The notes below the pieces were generated by a model. That model saw only the letters and a list, made by a program, of their open reading frames with translations, was not told the origin of the DNA and did no database searches. Shown in pieces: positions 4,475 through 5,817 of a DNA stretch of 5,817 nucleotides. The DNA lies in the NCBI GenBank assembly GCA_002494205.1, contig DLBE01000022.1, positions 1-5,817 of the forward strand. The letters run 5' to 3'. Made by a program: the position numbers and the translations under genes. Origin of the DNA: Caryophanales bacterium UBA7029 (GTDB lineage Bacteria > Bacillota_I > Bacilli_A > RFN20 > CAG-826). Numbering within the stretch: position 1 is the stretch's first letter; each line of letters starts with the position of its first letter.

Positions 4475-5817
4475 ATGTTAGACAAAAGATATGATCCTAA
4501 AAAAGTAGAAGCAGGAAAATATGAAACCTGGAAAAAGGAAGGTTATTTTACTGCAGGAGATAAATCAAAAACTCCATTTTCAATGGTAATCCCTCCTCCA
4601 AATGTTACAGGTAAGCTCCATTTAGGACATGCCTGGAACACAACAATTCAAGATATAACCGCGCGTTATAAAAAGTTACAAGGCTTTGATGTCATGTGGC
4701 TCGCCGGTATGGATCACGCGGGAATCGCAACCCAGGCTAAAGTTGAAGAAAGACTTAGAGGCGAGGGCATATCGAGATATGACCTTGGTCGTGAAGGATT
4801 TTTAGAAAAAGCTTGGTCATGGAAACATGAGTACGCTGATTTTATTCATAAACAATGGGCTAAAATGGGTTTAATGCTTGATTATAGCCGCGAAAGATTC
4901 ACTCTTGACGATAAGCTTAACAAAGCCGTTTTGCACGTCTTCAAGACGTTATATGATAAAGGCCTTATTTATAGGGGCGAAAGAATTATTAACTACGACC
5001 CTGAACTTAAGACCGCTTTAAGTAACATTGAAGTAGAATACTTCGATGATCCAGGTAAGTTCTATTACTTTAAGTATCCAATTGTTGGAAGCGATGAATA
5101 TTTAACAGTCGCTACAACTCGTCCAGAAACTATGTTTGGAGATACGGCCGTTTTTGTTAACCCAAAAGATGAAAGATATAAACACCTTATTGGAAAAATG
5201 GTTATTAATCCTGCTAATGAAGAGCAAATTCCAATCATGGGTGATGAATATGTTGATATTGAATTTGGTACAGGTGCGATGAAATGCACCCCAGCACATG
5301 ACCCAAATGACTTTGCTTTAGCAAAGAAATACAATATGCCGTTCATCAAATGTATGGATTTAGACGCGAAGATGAACGAAAAATGCGGAAAATACAAAGG
5401 TATGGACCGTTATGAATGTCGTGATGCAGTAGTGGAGCAAATTCGTAAAGATGGTAGATTAATTAAAATTGAAGAAATTACTCACCAAGTTGGTCACTCT
5501 GAAAGAAGTCATTGTGTAGTTGAACCAATGTTAATGAAACAATGGTTTGTTAAGATGAAACCTTTGGCTGATCAAGCTCTTAGAGAATCTAAGGTTAATT
5601 TTGTTCCAGAACGTTTTAATCACACATTTAAACAGTGGATGGAAAACATTGATGACTGGTGTATCTCACGTCAACTTTGGTGGGGTCATCGTATTCCTGC
5701 TTATTATAATAAGCAAACAGGGGACATTATTGTTTCAGAAACTCCAGTTACTGATCCAAATTATGTTCAAGATGAAGATGTACTTGATACATGGTTCTCA
5801 TCAGCGTTATGGCCATT
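4475..5817 (+). CDS. valS: Valyl-tRNA synthetase (3' end outside window)
   Basis: The first 447 residues of a class I aminoacyl-tRNA synthetase are present (about half; the family is usually near 880). The enzyme charges tRNA-Val with valine in the cytosol and hydrolyses mischarged Thr-tRNA. Seen: the HIGH-type motif HLGH at 49-52 within PPPNVTGKLHLGHA; the valine-enzyme stretch WLAGMDHAGIATQ at 75-87; the CP1 editing domain from about 190 with TTRPET at 214-219 and GTGAMKCTPAHDPNDF at 265-280; GHSERSHCVVEPM; and DDWCISRQLWWGHRIP returning to the catalytic fold, ending at DTWFSSALWP. The KMSKS loop and the anticodon-binding and coiled-coil regions lie beyond the window. The start is set by AAGGAGG at 4461-4467, seven bases before the ATG. 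The frame stays open to the window end, so this looks like edge truncation. Control is through the T-box just upstream. Confidence 0.97.
   Translation, partial: MLDKRYDPKKVEAGKYETWKKEGYFTAGDKSKTPFSMVIPPPNVTGKLHLGHAWNTTIQDITARYKKLQGFDVMWLAGMDHAGIATQAKVEERLRGEGISRYDLGREGFLEKAWSWKHEYADFIHKQWAKMGLMLDYSRERFTLDDKLNKAVLHVFKTLYDKGLIYRGERIINYDPELKTALSNIEVEYFDDPGKFYYFKYPIVGSDEYLTVATTRPETMFGDTAVFVNPKDERYKHLIGKMVINPANEEQIPIMGDEYVDIEFGTGAMKCTPAHDPNDFALAKKYNMPFIKCMDLDAKMNEKCGKYKGMDRYECRDAVVEQIRKDGRLIKIEEITHQVGHSERSHCVVEPMLMKQWFVKMKPLADQALRESKVNFVPERFNHTFKQWMENIDDWCISRQLWWGHRIPAYYNKQTGDIIVSETPVTDPNYVQDEDVLDTWFSSALWP

Noticed and set aside
5065..5397. Antisense ORFs opposite valS (5065-5397 and 5102-5299), and likewise 233-442 opposite tig and 2603-2809 opposite lon
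   Set aside because: All lie opposite well-conserved coding sequence and show no domain or start-site support.
1..5817. Mycoplasma-type genetic code (TGA = Trp)
   Set aside because: No in-frame TGA occurs in any gene, and tryptophan is TGG at many positions, so the standard bacterial code fits.

Overview
This window comes from an AT-rich bacterium that looks like a low-GC Firmicute, probably a reduced-genome Bacilli or Mollicutes-related lineage. The signs are strong AGGAGG-type ribosome binding sites, a T-box riboswitch in front of a tRNA synthetase gene, U-tract terminators and the tig-lon-engB-valS gene order. The standard genetic code fits: tryptophan is TGG throughout (many times in valS), every complete gene ends in TAA, and no in-frame TGA occurs. 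The species cannot be named from this stretch.

Layout, all on the + strand: (1) 1-507, the C-terminal part of trigger factor (tig). (2) 534-2852, a complete ATP-dependent protease Lon. (3) 2854-3426, the ribosome-assembly GTPase EngB (YsxC/YihA), one base after lon and probably translated by coupling. A strong intrinsic terminator at 3436-3463 closes this protein-quality-control and ribosome-biogenesis operon. (4) 3465-4034, a self-contained type II toxin-antitoxin cassette of the YefM-YoeB (Axe-Txe) family. It has its own promoter, a two-site operator lying over the -10 box, overlapping genes and a terminator. (5) 4037-4197, a short non-coding transcription unit: a TATAAT promoter, two tandem 50-nt repeats that can each fold as an H-type pseudoknot, and a terminator. 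I do not recognise this RNA; it is the most novel item here. (6) 4205-4446, an extended -10 promoter and a T-box leader with clear, mutually exclusive antiterminator and terminator folds. (7) 4475-5817, valyl-tRNA synthetase (valS), cut by the window edge after 447 residues.

The housekeeping order resembles Bacillus subtilis (tig-clpX-lonB-lonA-ysxC-hem genes-valS), but clpX, lonB and the haem genes are absent from this locus. The toxin-antitoxin cassette and the small RNA unit sit in the gap between engB and valS. They look like insertions into, or replacements within, an otherwise conserved neighbourhood. Proteolysis links two parts of the window functionally: YefM-type antitoxins are classically degraded by Lon, and lon is encoded just upstream.
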